Positions 12,778 through 22,449 of a DNA stretch of 64,000 nucleotides are shown here, piece by piece (position 1 is the first letter of the stretch; each line of letters starts with the position of its first letter). A program made the position numbers and the translations under genes. Source of the stretch: Caenorhabditis remanei (Eukaryota > Nematoda > Chromadorea > Rhabditida > Rhabditidae); the NCBI RefSeq assembly GCF_010183535.1, contig NC_071331.1, positions 10,044,001 to 10,108,000 of the forward strand, given 5' to 3'. Under the pieces are notes generated by a model that searched no databases, was not told where the DNA came from, and was given only the letters and a program-made list of their open reading frames with translations.

Positions 12778-13389
12778 ATGAAGTCTCTGGTGATCGCCTT
12801 CCTCCTGATCCAGTCCGTTTATGGATTCACACGAGCAGAATGTGTCGATGCCGTCAACAATGGAAGAGCCTCGTATGCTGAAAACATCAATGGGCCAATG
12901 TGAACAAGCTGTTGTATAACATTGGTATGGAGAAGACACTCTATGAACACATTGGAGTATTCAACGGATGTCCACGTTCAACAGTGATTAGTGGGAAAGA
13001 ATATCAGATATACACGAATATGAACGATGGGGAAGACGGTGAATTGGAGGAGTATATGGAGACTGATATCAGAAATAATTCGTATGGAATCCCCCAAAGT
13101 ACAGTAGTGGCGTGTGCTCTTACGACATGTTTGGAGAACGAGAAACCAATTTTGAGAGTCATCACAGATTACGTGTAAGTCAAAATGGATGATCGACTTA
13201 CTATACCTAATAAGTTTTTACAGGAAATTCACTGTAATCGATGGAGCTCCCGGCACGAGTTGTCCATCTGGAAGAAAGGCTAACTCCAAAGGATTGTGCT
13301 ATGTTGGAAGTGATCAGAAGAAGTTTGTTCGTAAAGGAGTATTGCAACAAGTTGGAGATGCCATGGACCATACATTCGGCTGGGGCTGA
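12778..13389 (+). pseudogene. Small secreted Cys protein, copy 1, frameshifted
   Basis: Two-exon gene (12778-13174, 13224-13389) homologous to the intact copies at 17751-18369 and 22450-23071. The start MKSLVIAFLLIQSVYG is a signal peptide followed by CVDAVNNGRASYAEN. Compared with the paralogues, about 10 nt are missing near 12885 (copy 3 has GCTGAACAACG there). This shifts the frame into a TGA at 12900-12902. The remaining frame is open from there through the intron to FGWG and stop, with conserved cysteines (VVACALTTCLEN, GLCYVGSDQKKF). The promoter (GATA plus TATA) and AATAAA (13412-13417) are intact, so the damage looks recent. The family resembles a shortened, divergent CAP/SCP domain (NDAR near the N-terminus, ACAxTTC motif), but that is a weak inference. 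A sequencing error at the frameshift cannot be excluded. Confidence 0.75.
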
Positions 13390-13614
13390 AAGATTTCTAG
13401 TGATAGTTTTGAATAAAGTATTATTATGGAAGTTTATTTTTACAAAATCGATGTCGGTTGGAACTGGAACAGATATTGATACGTTAACTATCAAAATTCT
13501 AGGAAACCGTAATAATTCTTTATCACTCTCACCCGGTGTAAACGTTATTTCCGTCCAAAGTTGTAGAAATTTCCAATTTTCTAACATACGATTAAGAACT
13601 TTTAATTTACGACA

Positions 13615-13619
13615 ATTGA
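13615..13619. repeat. Target site duplication ATTGA (left)
   Basis: ATTGA immediately precedes the left LTR and recurs at 15963-15967 directly after the right LTR. A 5-bp duplication is usual for Ty3/Gypsy integrases. Confidence 0.9.
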
Positions 13620-13767
13620 TGTTATATCCGTGAAGATATAGAAACCTGGCCTAGCACCCTAGTTCACGTGCTCTACTTATTGAACTTGTTATTTCCTATG
13701 GAAATCAGTTTGTAAATAAAACCTGTTCTTAATAACTCGCTTACGGCTCGATCGCACAAACGCAACA
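13620..13767 (+). repeat. 5' LTR, 148 bp
   Basis: TGTTATATCC...CGCAACA, identical to the 3' LTR. It contains AATAAA as a likely polyadenylation signal (about 13716-13721). Confidence 0.92.
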
Positions 13768-13768
13768 G

Positions 13769-13780
13769 TGGCGATCAGGA
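13769..13780 (+). other. Primer-binding site (TGGCGATCAGG)
   Basis: Starts with TGG, the complement of a tRNA 3' CCA end, just inside the 5' LTR. The tRNA species was not identified. Confidence 0.6.
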
Positions 13781-13852
13781 TCACTAGAGAACCACGAGAG
13801 ACTCAAGAAGAGAACCACCAACCGACCACTAAAGACACCAAAGGATAAGACA

Positions 13853-15805
13853 ATGGTAGAAGAAGCTCAAGGTATGAATGTTCACATTTCGATGGATGAG
13901 GTGCTGAAGGCATTGGCCGACGGACGATTGAAATTGACAACAAAGACAACCGAAGGAGCAGGAACTGGACTCGTGGATTCGATTTCGAGAAGAATTGCTA
14001 ATTTTGAGTATGAACCAGAAGAAGGTCAGGCGTTTGAAGACTGGTACTTGAGATATGGAGACACCATTACGGGTGAAGGCACTGATTTATCAGATGAAGC
14101 CAAGAGAAGACTAATATTGAGCAAATTGAACCAAAGAGACTACAACTATTTTACAAATAGAATCCTACCAGATAAGACGAGTGAGTTCAAATTTGAGGAA
14201 ATTGTGAACAAACTGAAAGAATGTTTTCCATCGACAAGATCAACATTTGCAAGAAGAATGGAATTTTTGAAAATCATAGACGAAGGCGGCGACTTAGGAG
14301 AGTACACCGGTCGAGTGAAGAAAGCCTATGCTGATGCCAAATTCAATGAAATGAGTTCAGAACAAGTGCAGTGTTTGATGTGGATAAAGGGTCTAAGAAC
14401 TAACGGAACAGTTGATATAAGAGCTCGGGCTATGCAGATTATGGAGACAAGACCGACGACGACACTTATTCAATTGGAGCACGAGATCATGAAGTTGCTA
14501 GAGTTCAGAGAAGACGCCAAAAACATTGGGGGATGTAGAACAAGTGAAGAGGTATTTGCTGTGAGAAAGATGAGAACTGAGAAAGCGAAAGAACAGAAAA
14601 GATCGAGCCAGAGACACTTGCTAAGAAAAGAGAAGCAACGTGAGAACGAAGGAAGTTCTACAGATGAAAAAGATGATTCGGACGAAGAGAAGCCGACGAG
14701 AAATCATAATCAGAGAAAGAAGAAATGCCATCGATGTGGAGGTGAGCATAACGCAATGAATTGTTGGGCCAAGAATAAGGAATGTTTTGACTGCGGACGC
14801 AGAGGACATGTATCCAAGATGTGCCAAGAACAACAAGATGATGATGAGAAGTCAGACCGGTTGTGTCACAGGGCTATTTATGCAGAAGATGACTGTTATG
14901 AGAAGACTCGGATCTATCGAACTATTGAGGTGAATGGACTTGATGTGAAGATGCAGGTGGATACCGGGGCAGACATCAGTTTTATCAGCAGAGAGGACTG
15001 GAAAAGATTGAGAAAACCAAAGTTGAAGAGAACAAAGACTGAAATTTTTGATGCTGGAGGATTGAAGATGCAACTGGATGGAACATTCAAGTGCAAGATC
15101 AAATACCAGGGAGTTGAAAAGACAGTTGAAGCTTACGTCGGAGACGCGAAGAGTTTGTTCGGTTTAGATTGGTTGAAGAAAATTCCGGATGTGCTGAATA
15201 TCGAGAAGATATGGATGAATCATATAGTTGCGAAGACACCGAACAGAAGAAGAGACATCTACAAAGTCAATGGTATATACGTGAAGGAATCGAAGCCGAG
15301 AAAGGGATCGACAGAGGTCGTGAAGAACGGATCGATGAAGAGACATGTGAGACGTTGGCCAGATGAGAAGTTTGTGAAGATTCAGAGGAATCGTGAAGAG
15401 ACTGGAAAGGAGAGATGCAAGAGTTTCGTGACAAGAAGTCCAAATCCTGGTCGGAAGGAGAAAGTTGGAGCCTTTGAGAGACACGATCGTTGGGAAAAGA
15501 AGAATCGTAAAGAGAACTCGAGATTGCAACCTGAACTAAAAGTTAGTTTTCCAGAGACATTGGGGCAGCATTCACAGTGGAATCGTGGCTGGAATCAACA
15601 AGGAAGTAGCACACCATCGTTGCCAACCCCACCACAACCCAGCTTTGCAATGTACCCCTGGAGAAACAATTTTGGATGCTCGGAGATGACCGGACGTTAT
15701 GTGTGGATTCCAAATTGTTACGAGATGAGAATGATGAGTGGACCAGATGCCAATTGGAGAGGATTCGATCAGAATGACGTGGCACCCGTGGACTTTCGCT
15801 GTTAG
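13853..15805 (+). CDS. Gag-protease polyprotein of LTR element (650 aa)
   Basis: Residues about 45-240 form a retrotransposon Gag region like that of nematode Ty3/Gypsy elements (FEDWYLRYGDTI, DKTSEFKFEEIV). Two zinc knuckles follow at about 292-324: CHRCGGEHNAMNC (CX2CX3HX4C, one residue short of canonical) and CFDCGRRGHVSKMC (canonical CX2CX4HX4C). An aspartic protease follows at about 360-445, with active site VDTGADIS and a C-terminal LFGLDWL. The last ~200 residues are basic then Pro/Gln/Trp-rich and look like the tail of a pol polyprotein, so the RT-RH-IN part appears to have been removed by an in-frame internal deletion. The stop codon overlaps the polypurine tract. A transposon protein, not a host gene. 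Confidence 0.9.
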   Translation: MVEEAQGMNVHISMDEVLKALADGRLKLTTKTTEGAGTGLVDSISRRIANFEYEPEEGQAFEDWYLRYGDTITGEGTDLSDEAKRRLILSKLNQRDYNYFTNRILPDKTSEFKFEEIVNKLKECFPSTRSTFARRMEFLKIIDEGGDLGEYTGRVKKAYADAKFNEMSSEQVQCLMWIKGLRTNGTVDIRARAMQIMETRPTTTLIQLEHEIMKLLEFREDAKNIGGCRTSEEVFAVRKMRTEKAKEQKRSSQRHLLRKEKQRENEGSSTDEKDDSDEEKPTRNHNQRKKKCHRCGGEHNAMNCWAKNKECFDCGRRGHVSKMCQEQQDDDEKSDRLCHRAIYAEDDCYEKTRIYRTIEVNGLDVKMQVDTGADISFISREDWKRLRKPKLKRTKTEIFDAGGLKMQLDGTFKCKIKYQGVEKTVEAYVGDAKSLFGLDWLKKIPDVLNIEKIWMNHIVAKTPNRRRDIYKVNGIYVKESKPRKGSTEVVKNGSMKRHVRRWPDEKFVKIQRNREETGKERCKSFVTRSPNPGRKEKVGAFERHDRWEKKNRKENSRLQPELKVSFPETLGQHSQWNRGWNQQGSSTPSLPTPPQPSFAMYPWRNNFGCSEMTGRYVWIPNCYEMRMMSGPDANWRGFDQNDVAPVDFRC

Positions 15806-15814
15806 AAGGAGAGA
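15804..15814 (+). other. Polypurine tract
   Basis: AGAAGGAGAGA directly before the 3' LTR: the plus-strand DNA primer site of LTR elements. Confidence 0.7.
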
Positions 15815-15962
15815 TGTTATATCCGTGAAGATATAGAAACCTGGCCTAGCACCCTAGTTCACGTGCTCTACTTATTGAACTTGTTATTTCCTATGGAAAT
15901 CAGTTTGTAAATAAAACCTGTTCTTAATAACTCGCTTACGGCTCGATCGCACAAACGCAACA
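15815..15962 (+). repeat. 3' LTR, 148 bp
   Basis: Identical by eye to 13620-13767 and followed by the ATTGA target duplication at 15963-15967. Confidence 0.92.
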
Positions 15963-16000
15963 ATTGATGCTCTTGCTGTGTTTGTGTTGATTTGGTATTA

Positions 16001-16450
16001 CAGTACTGGCCATAAAGAATGCGACACTTGCAGTTTTTAGTTGAAAATGGGCAACTTTATGACTGTAACACGGCCTCCCTGATAGTTTTACTATATCGAT
16101 TGTTTATGGATAGTATAGATCAAAACTAGAGCTTCATTTTTGTGGTGAACAACTTTTTTGTGTGGGCATATTCTAAAAAGTTATCAATTGTCAAAGTAAT
16201 TTCTCGCAATTGTTGCTCGTTTTCAGTGCTAAAAGAAGACATTTTTGAGCTGTTTACATAGACTGCCTGTAACTTCTTAGGATGTTTTCGTACAAAAAAA
16301 TGGTCAACTTGAAAAATGAAACTCTATTTGTGATCTATACACTACATAAACAATCAATATTGTGAGACTATCAGGGAGGCCGCCTCACACTCACAAAGTT
16401 GATCATTTTCAACTAAAAACTGCAAGTGTCGCATTCTTTATTGCCAGTAC
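16001..16450. mobile_element. Palindromic MITE, TIR CAGTACTGGCCATAAAG
   Basis: The left end CAGTACTGGCCATAAAGAAT and the right end ATTCTTTATTGCCAGTAC are inverted. Inverted similarity continues through GACTATCAGGGAGGC and its complement for about 110 bp. The terminus resembles Tc1/mariner ends (CAGTACTGGCC after TA), so a Tc1/mariner-type MITE is likely. The internal part is related to the next element. Confidence 0.75.
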
Positions 16451-16528
16451 TCTCAAATGTATCAATCCTCAAATAGAATCTCGAATTAACAGAATTGTAG
16501 AAACGGAGATTTCGTATCGAAAAAAAAA

Positions 16529-16868
16529 GTGTCATAGTAAAACTAACTGTCCCACAAAATAACTTTTTATGGAATCGAACAGACCAAGAGAGTAGAACTA
16601 CATTTCTGTAGTTGGCAACTTTTTTGTTCGGACACTCCCTAGCAAGATATAGTTATTTTAAGTGGACAGCTCAAAAATAGCACTATTTTGCACTGAAATT
16701 GGTCGATTTGAGGGAGAAATTACTTTGTCGATGTGGAATTGGCTTTGTCGAACTTGCTAGGAAGTGTCTGTACAAAAAAGTTGCCAACTACAAAAATGAA
16801 GTTCTACTCTTGGTCTCTTCGATTCCATAAAAACTTATTTTGTGGAATAGTTAGTTTTACTATGACAC
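16529..16868. mobile_element. Palindromic MITE, TIR GTGTCATAGTAAAACTAACT
   Basis: Arms of about 120 bp (GTGTCATAGTAAAACTAACT... and its complement, ending 16868) enclose a unique centre. The inner motif AGTTGGCAACTTTTTTGT matches the centre of the preceding element, so the pair are diverged relatives inserted about 80 bp apart. Confidence 0.75.
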
Positions 16869-17248
16869 ACTCTCAAACTTCAACTTCAACTGAAAAGGGC
16901 AAAACTTAATATACTTTTGAGCGGTACTTTATGCTCTCTGATGCTCTTTCAACTCTGAAACACACTTCATTTCGTTTTCAAATGTGTATTCTGTGAATGG
17001 ACCTCGCATTTTTAGTGGACCTCGCATAATATCTAAAAAATTTCAATACAGAACTTTCACAACATTCTGTAACTGCACAATAATTTTAATTAAAAAGTAA
17101 AATATTTATTTGGGGAACTTCGTTGGAGATTTGAATGGCAACGGTTGGGAATGTATCGACTGTCACGGAACTGTTCAGTAACAGAGATGTAGCAGGTTTT
17201 TCAAAAACAAAAAACTCCAGGTGGTTTATCAGAATAACTAATACTTTT

Positions 17249-17315
17249 CTGTTTCAAAAGTTTCAGAATTCTTGAAAGTAATAAGTCACACTAATACAAC
17301 ATCCAAAGGTAAAAA
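17249..17315 (+). ncRNA. Predicted 21U-RNA (piRNA) locus
   Basis: Core CTGTTTCA (17249-17256) is followed by AAA, as in the extended type I motif. YRNT places the first T at 17295, 46 nt from the first base of the core. The predicted 21-mer is 17295-17315. This is the leftmost intergenic motif of the cluster. Confidence 0.65.
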
Positions 17316-17750
17316 TTCAATGCTTGTTGTCATACTGTATCAGTAAAACACCTAAATGATTTCATAACATTTGCAACAAGCAATCAGTCATCTTTATTCT
17401 TGAACTCTAAAATTTCGAGGTCACTGTGATCACATCTTCATAAGACACCAGATTTTGTAGTACTTGAAGTACTGCGGAAAACGAATTTTTTAAAACTGAA
17501 TACAGTATCACTGTATTATCTAATCACAAGCGATCTTGGTTTGCCCGTGGCGGAGTGCGCAACAAGATGGCAGGATCAATTGTGTGTTCGAGTAATAATT
17601 TGCTTGAGGAAAGACTACAATAGAAAACATTCAGGATAATTCCATCTGTTAGCACAGATATAACATCCAAGTTATGAAAATGGAGCTTTGCTATATGTAA
17701 AAATCAACTCCCATAATAATACTTCATTCAAAACTATCATTACAAATCTT

Positions 17751-18369
17751 TTAGCCCCAGCCGAATGTATGGTCCATGGCATCTCCAACTTGTTGCAATA
17801 CTCCTTTGCGAACAAACTTCTTCTTATTGCTTTTAAGAACGCACAATCCTTCGGAGTTGGCCAGTCTTCCAGACAAATAACATTTTGATCCGGGCGGTCC
17901 TTGGGGCGGGGGGATTGAAGGGTACTGTCTGGAAAATGCTGTTTGAGTATGCATGATTGTCCATGTTAACTTACACATTATCTGTGATGATACTGAGAAT
18001 TTGCTCTCCATCCTTCAAACATGTCGTCAGAGTACACGCCACCACTGTACTTGTGCGCATTCCATACGGTCCTCTACTTCTCAAGAATTCCAATCCATTT
18101 TCCGTTCTATCATGATAACTCAAAGTTTTCAGAACGACTTCATAGGGACCACCAATATTTCCTTGGGGACATCCATCGGTCCGGTCGAGGAACCCCCAGA
18201 GAGTCTTCTCCAAATTGATGCTATACGACAGTTTGTTCACATCCGCCCATTGAGCTTGTTTAGCATGTTTAGCTCTCGCATCGTTGATGCCATCCGCACA
18301 ATCTACTCTAGTCATAGTCAAGCCGTGGACGGAATGGACCAGAAGGAACGCAATGGCAAGGAACTTCAT
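17751..18369 (-). CDS. Small secreted Cys protein, copy 2 (190 aa)
   Basis: Exons 18369-17975 and 17928-17751. Signal peptide MKFLAIAFLLVHSVHG, then CADGINDARAKHAKQAQW, NKLSYSINLEKTL and a Cys-containing centre (DGCPQG, VVACTLTTCLKD). The second exon ends in SGRLANSEGLC...FVRKGVLQQVGDAMDHTFGWG. The layout (NxAR near the N-terminus, paired Cys in ACxxTTC, late Cys) suggests a divergent, shortened CAP/SCP-type secreted domain, but catalytic-type CAP residues are not recognisable, so the function is unknown. Compared with copies 1 and 3, exon 2 has a Pro-rich insertion (IPPPQGPP). The 3' UTR with an inverted AATAAA-like signal is shared with the other copies. GATA sites plus TATA upstream suggest intestinal expression. 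Confidence 0.8.
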
Positions 18370-18426
18370 TGTTGGAAGGTGTACTTCGAATCAATTGAAA
18401 CTGAGCTTTTCCTGGTAGATAGAGAG

Positions 18427-18481
18427 CTTATATAGCGAGAAAATCAAGATAAGAGATCGAAAGATAAGAGAGATCTTATCG
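18427..18481 (-). promoter_or_regulatory. GATA cluster and TATA box of secreted-protein copy 2
   Basis: TATATAAG (read on minus) lies about 60 bp before the ATG. AGATAAG at 18447-18453 and 18462-18468 and CTTATC at 18475-18480 give three GATAAG sites in 35 bp. This is the pattern of intestinal GATA-factor promoters in Caenorhabditis. Confidence 0.7.
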
Positions 18482-18702
18482 AAATCAAAAGGTCATACTC
18501 ACGTGTGTTCGATATTTGAGAAGAATAATTTATATATTTTTTGTCAGGTATTTCACTGCTGATCCGTTTTTAATGAAAACTACAGAGATACAAAATAAAA
18601 CTTCGGCTGACTTAAATCGAAACTATAAACAAACAGATGAAAACTGGATTTTTGGCAACTTTAGGGATTCTTCAATGTAGGAGTTTTCATCGTAATCTGT
18701 TT

Positions 18703-18769
18703 CTGTTTCAAAAGTTTCACAATTCTTGATAGTAATGAGGTGCACCAATCGAATTCTACCAGACTAAGA
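18703..18769 (+). ncRNA. Predicted 21U-RNA (piRNA) locus
   Basis: CTGTTTCA at 18703-18710 with AAAG following. YRNT with T at 18749 (offset 46). The predicted 21-mer is 18749-18769. The flank TTTCTGTTTCAAAAGTTTCA is nearly the same as at 17249, so the two may share an origin by duplication. Confidence 0.65.
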
Positions 18770-18840
18770 CAATGTAAACTGAAAAAGAATCTCAATCTTT
18801 ATTCCAAAAACTCAAAACTAGGAGGTCACAATCATCCATC

Positions 18841-19926
18841 TCACTTCTTTCTATGCACATGATAACCCAAACGAAGAAGAACCTCCATTATCGAATTGTA
18901 CACCGAATCATGGTACATCGATAGCTCACGGGAGAACTGAAATTTCATTTATTATATGCATTGAATTCTAGAAAATAGGACAACCTACCTTGATAAGCTC
19001 ATTCTGATGAAGTGTCACAATAATCGTCACCTCGTCAATCCATCCTTGAATCTCACTTGCCTTGCTGTTGAATCCCAGAATCATTTGATGATAGGCGGCG
19101 CCACGACTTTTGGCTTCTGATGTGATTTGGGCGCTTTTAAGCTGAAAGTTTAGATGAAACAGTGTTGAAATCAAATTTTACCGCATGTCGAGTCTCATCA
19201 ATTCCCGATAACAAAACATTTAATTGCTCCACACTGTTGTTCAATTCGACACTCTCATCACCAATGTACAGTAGCATTCGTTTGATCAAATGAGTACGGG
19301 CTGTAAATTTTTTGTTATGTCAGAAAATGGATCTATAATCCGAACTTCTCTTCTGAATCTGCATGTCCTTCTGAGCAATTTTCGAGCAAGTATAACTGAA
19401 TCTATCGAGAAGATGCTGAAATACTATACATAGCTAGAAGCCAGAAAACCTGTTACCAACCGCCTCCGCTCCAGTATAATGTCTCAGGGACAAAAAATGG
19501 AACCACCCTCCGAGTTGAGACCACAGATTTTTCTCCGGTGGAGCGAGAACTCGTTTCTTGGAAATATTCGATGGATCTATCTGAACTTGGAGCTCGATGG
19601 CGTCGACCATGTTGAAGATGATATTGTGATAGGAGAGGAGTTTCTCGATGTTTCTCTGTAACTCATTTATATTTGTTTCTACAAAAATAATTTCCAGCTC
19701 ACATCAAAACGTGGCTCCAACTTTGTGCACTCGGCAGTTCCAAGTTTTTGTCCCAAATGAACTTTAAATCGATTATACCATCCGGTATGTCCTACTTGAT
19801 CTACTGCAGCGTCCACGTGTTTCTTGTCATCTGATTCATTTGGAGACTTCTTTTTGTGATCTTCATTTTCTGAAAACAGTTAGTAGATTGAGAAGAGACT
19901 GGAAGGATCAACTCACTATGATTCAT
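18841..19926 (-). CDS. Predicted small BAR-domain-like protein (269 aa)
   Basis: Seven exons: 19926-19917, 19869-19703, 19655-19461, 19415-19346, 19300-19182, 19141-18989, 18936-18841 (810 nt, phases consistent, stop TGA at 18843-18841). After a hydrophilic Lys/Asp-rich N-terminus, WYNRFKVHLGQKLGTAECTK and LEPRFDRNIEKLLSYHNIIF begin a long all-helical region continuing to the end (QIDPSNISKKRVLAPPEKN, VEQLNVLLSGIDETRHALKS). This resembles the N-terminal helix and first long helix of BAR domains of the endophilin type, which bind and curve membranes. There is no SH3 domain. The fold call is an inference from pattern; the exon structure is well supported. One donor (GTTGGT after GAGGCG) is weak. 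Confidence 0.6.
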
Positions 19927-20561
19927 TTCGCACTGTGATTGAAATTTAATTCAATTTTGGAATATGGGAAAAGTTCGAACTGAAAATAAAGGGAAGTACA
20001 CGTGGGATGATGAGAAAAAAGTAAACAAGAAAATAGGGTAATCGGGAGGAGTTCACGGGAAAGATTATTTTTTTGTCAATAAAAAGTACATTTAGAGAAT
20101 ACATTCATGTTTCATGTTGTACGTAAAGCAGAACAATTTTCACACTTTTCATTGGGACTGGTGGAGACATACATTTGAAGTTTTATTTTATTTCTCCTAC
20201 TGCGTCTCTAAGTCCGTTACTCTATTTCCCTACAGTTTCTCCAACATTTTTTATCAATTCGCAGTTTTCATCGACAGTAACATTTGAATATGAGCAGAGT
20301 GAACATTAGAGTGGTCAAGTTTCAAACAGTTGCATTTGAAAACATATATAATTGAAAATTGGTCAACCTGTTGTTGTGTTTCATGTGTTCCATATAAATT
20401 TGATTGAGCAAACGTGGTCAATGGTACTTGTTCGTAGGTAAAACATGGCAATAAAATTTTCTCACAGTTTCTCCATTTTTTTGATTATTAAATCTAGCAT
20501 ACCGTTAAGAAACTACACTAATTATTGTTATTCTAGTGGACTAAAATCTTCGTATTGGCTT

Positions 20562-20628
20562 CTGTTTCAGCATACCGTATTATTGAAAACGGGTTTATGT
20601 ATAATAATATTATTTCTGCCTTTCATGT
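20562..20628 (+). ncRNA. Predicted 21U-RNA (piRNA) locus
   Basis: CTGTTTCA at 20562-20569. YRNT (TAAT) puts the T at 20608, offset 46. The predicted 21-mer is 20608-20628. Confidence 0.65.
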
Positions 20629-20756
20629 TTTTGGTTGATTCAAGTAGTTAATGTTGTACAAAATCAATGTGTATTGAATAAAAATTTCACTGGCCGTTTA
20701 TCCAAATCTCAGGTGATGTACCATCCGAGTAATACGAATAACGCTTTTGTTATATC

Positions 20757-20822
20757 ATATATACATTTCTATCCATAATGTGAACACAAGTGACCCGCCT
20801 CGTTGAAATGGTTGTGAAACAG
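20757..20822 (-). ncRNA. Predicted 21U-RNA (piRNA) locus
   Basis: CTGTTTCA on minus (20822-20815). YRNT with first T at 20777, offset 45. The predicted 21-mer is 20777-20757. Confidence 0.55.
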
Positions 20823-20919
20823 AAACACTGAAAATAATGTTTCAGTTTCTTGACTGAACGTTTTGCTTCGGGTCTTTTGTTTATTACACTGAACTGCTAT
20901 CACACAACTCCCTTTATTA

Positions 20920-21180
20920 TGACATCGAAACCGAAACAACTATCTTTCATTCTTGATAATTAAAGTTTCTCAGAATAAAGACAAATTCTGATGAGTGAGC
21001 TGGAACAGGCACGAGTATACCAAATTCAGTTTTATCTTATGAATGTCCGTGCTCACTGTTTTAGACTGATTGGCTGATGTTCATGGTTGACTTGAGCATA
21101 AATTGCGGATTCAGTCTGTTGTTATAATAACCCATATTTATGTGTCAAATAATATACTGAGAAGTTGTTTTTTGATAGTT
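20920..21180. repeat. Diverged duplication, partner at 23260-23530
   Basis: Shares order and sequence with 23260-23530, for example TGAGTGAGCTGGAA / TAGTGAGCTGGAATAG and GTTGTTATA before CAxxCTTTTTGGTGTCAAA-type ends. The partner lies just upstream of secreted-protein copy 3, so this may be the promoter-distal end of a lost gene copy. Confidence 0.6.
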
Positions 21181-21518
21181 TTTTGCCTAAGTTATAGTTC
21201 TTCGCTTATTATTATTATTATTATTTATTTACGTATGCTCGATACGTGAAGGTTAATCAATTAAAAATACAAAAAAAAGAAATACAATAAAAAGAGGAGG
21301 GGAAGTCAAGTCCAGAAATGTCAGAATCCGTGTTTCCACTAGGGCTTTTGATTTACTATTTTATTCAGCACTCTGTTTGTATCATCAAAAAATCAAAAAA
21401 TATCGAAAAAATATCAAAAATATCAAATCTTATCAAAAAAATTAGAAAAAACAACCCACATGTTTTCCCAGAACAAGTCCCACTTTCTGATACTGAACAC
21501 AATAATCCATGAAAATCC

Positions 21519-22262
21519 AACACTTACCGATAGTAGTGATAACAGTGAATGCAAACAGCAACGAGTCCATGAATGACCACTCGGCAATTTCCTCTTCTGA
21601 TTCCTCTCCAACTGACTCAACTTCTTCTTTACTATTCTCATAAAGAACATGATTGACATGAGTATTATGTTCAACTGCCACGTGGTAACACTCATCCAGT
21701 GCTTTCACTAGTTTCTCATCCAATGTGTCCATCGAACACTCCAGACTCGACATTTTCTGGAAAATCCAGTTTTTTACGGAAGATTCACCTTTTACTAAAT
21801 TACTGAATTCAGATTTGCATAAGGTAAAAAATTCAACTCACGAAACAGTAAAAAACCCACTTTTATAATGCTGATGACACATTTCCGATTTCTCATGCAA
21901 TGCGCGGCTGCACGTTTCTCTCGAGACATTCTGAAACTGGAAATCTGAAACTTTGAAACAGAGGGGATACTTACTTCTCCGAAAACTGGTCCAGTGTATC
22001 GTTATGTCTTCTTCTTCTCCGATGTCTCAGCTCTGATGGAACCGGTGGTATATTTTGGATTTTCACAGAAAAAGGGGTTAGGTGTTATATATTTTTTGTT
22101 CCAGTGTGTTGAGTAAAATAAAGATATGGAAGTATCAACATTGCAGAATTTTTACCATTGTTCTCAAAACGTTCAAAAGTAGTCTCCATCCATTATCTCA
22201 CCACTAGAACTCAAGGTGAGATGTCTCCGATGAACATCAGTTTTCTTCTCATAACAAGTGTC
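21519..22262 (-). pseudogene. Partial duplicate of TWK channel exons 2-5
   Basis: Nearly identical to 28180-29100. It contains the exon with MSSLECSMDTLDEKLVKALD through FTVITTIGK, the small exon MSREKRAAAH, the RRRRRHNDTLDQFSEK-type exon and the end of the EKKTDVHRRHLNLSS exon. It lacks the first transmembrane segment, the GYG half of the pore, M2 and all downstream exons, so it cannot encode a channel. About 30 nt are missing between two CTTCTC repeats in the first exon, and the intron upstream is replaced. The high identity suggests a recent copy. Orientation is the same as the parent gene, about 6.7 kb downstream of it. Confidence 0.85.
21954..21961 (-). promoter_or_regulatory. Ruby-motif core, no start box at standard spacing
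   Basis: Exact CTGTTTCA on minus inside the duplicated TWK fragment intron. The parent intron at 28608 reads TGAAACCA, so the core exists only in the duplicate. Confidence 0.35.
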
Positions 22263-22294
22263 CGCTAATACGAGCTGCGCTAATACGTAAAAAC

Positions 22295-22395
22295 CATACT
22301 TGTCAAAAATCGGGCCGGCCCGGGCCGGGCTGAGATTTTTCTTGAGTTTGGCCCGCCGGGCCCGGCCCGGCCCGGCCCGGCCCGTGACAAGTCTG
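22295..22395. mobile_element. hAT-type MITE with GGCCCGG body (101 bp)
   Basis: Terminal inverted repeats CATACTTGTCAA / GTGACAAGTCTG enclose GGGCCGGGCC-rich palindromic DNA. An 8-bp target duplication GTAAAAAC flanks it (22287-22294, 22396-22403). Eight-base duplications are characteristic of hAT transposases. A second copy with its own 8-bp duplication is at 37957-38209. Confidence 0.8.
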
Positions 22396-22449
22396 GTAAA
22401 AACAAATTCCCATAATAATACTTTATTCAAAACTATCACTACAAATCTT

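Larger units (their letters stand above)
13620..15962 (+). mobile_element. Ty3/Gypsy-like LTR retrotransposon, internally deleted
   Basis: Complete LTR-to-LTR element of 2343 bp. The two 148-bp LTRs start with TG, end with CA and are identical by eye, so insertion is recent. A primer-binding site begins TGGCGATCAGG two bases after the left LTR, and a polypurine tract AGAAGGAGAGA abuts the right LTR. The only long ORF encodes Gag and protease; reverse transcriptase, RNase H and integrase are absent, so the element is nonautonomous and would need a full-length relative to move. It landed about 230 bp downstream of secreted-protein copy 1. Confidence 0.93.
19927..21518. other. Intergenic, piRNA motifs and a diverged duplication
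   Basis: AT-rich DNA with no supported exon. Holds two 21U-RNA candidates, a TTATTA microsatellite near 21207-21232, and a segment (about 20920-21180) homologous to DNA upstream of secreted-protein copy 3. Confidence 0.55.

Noticed and set aside
14852..15529. Long minus-strand frames under the LTR element ORF
   Set aside because: Antisense shadows of a purine-rich Gag-protease ORF.
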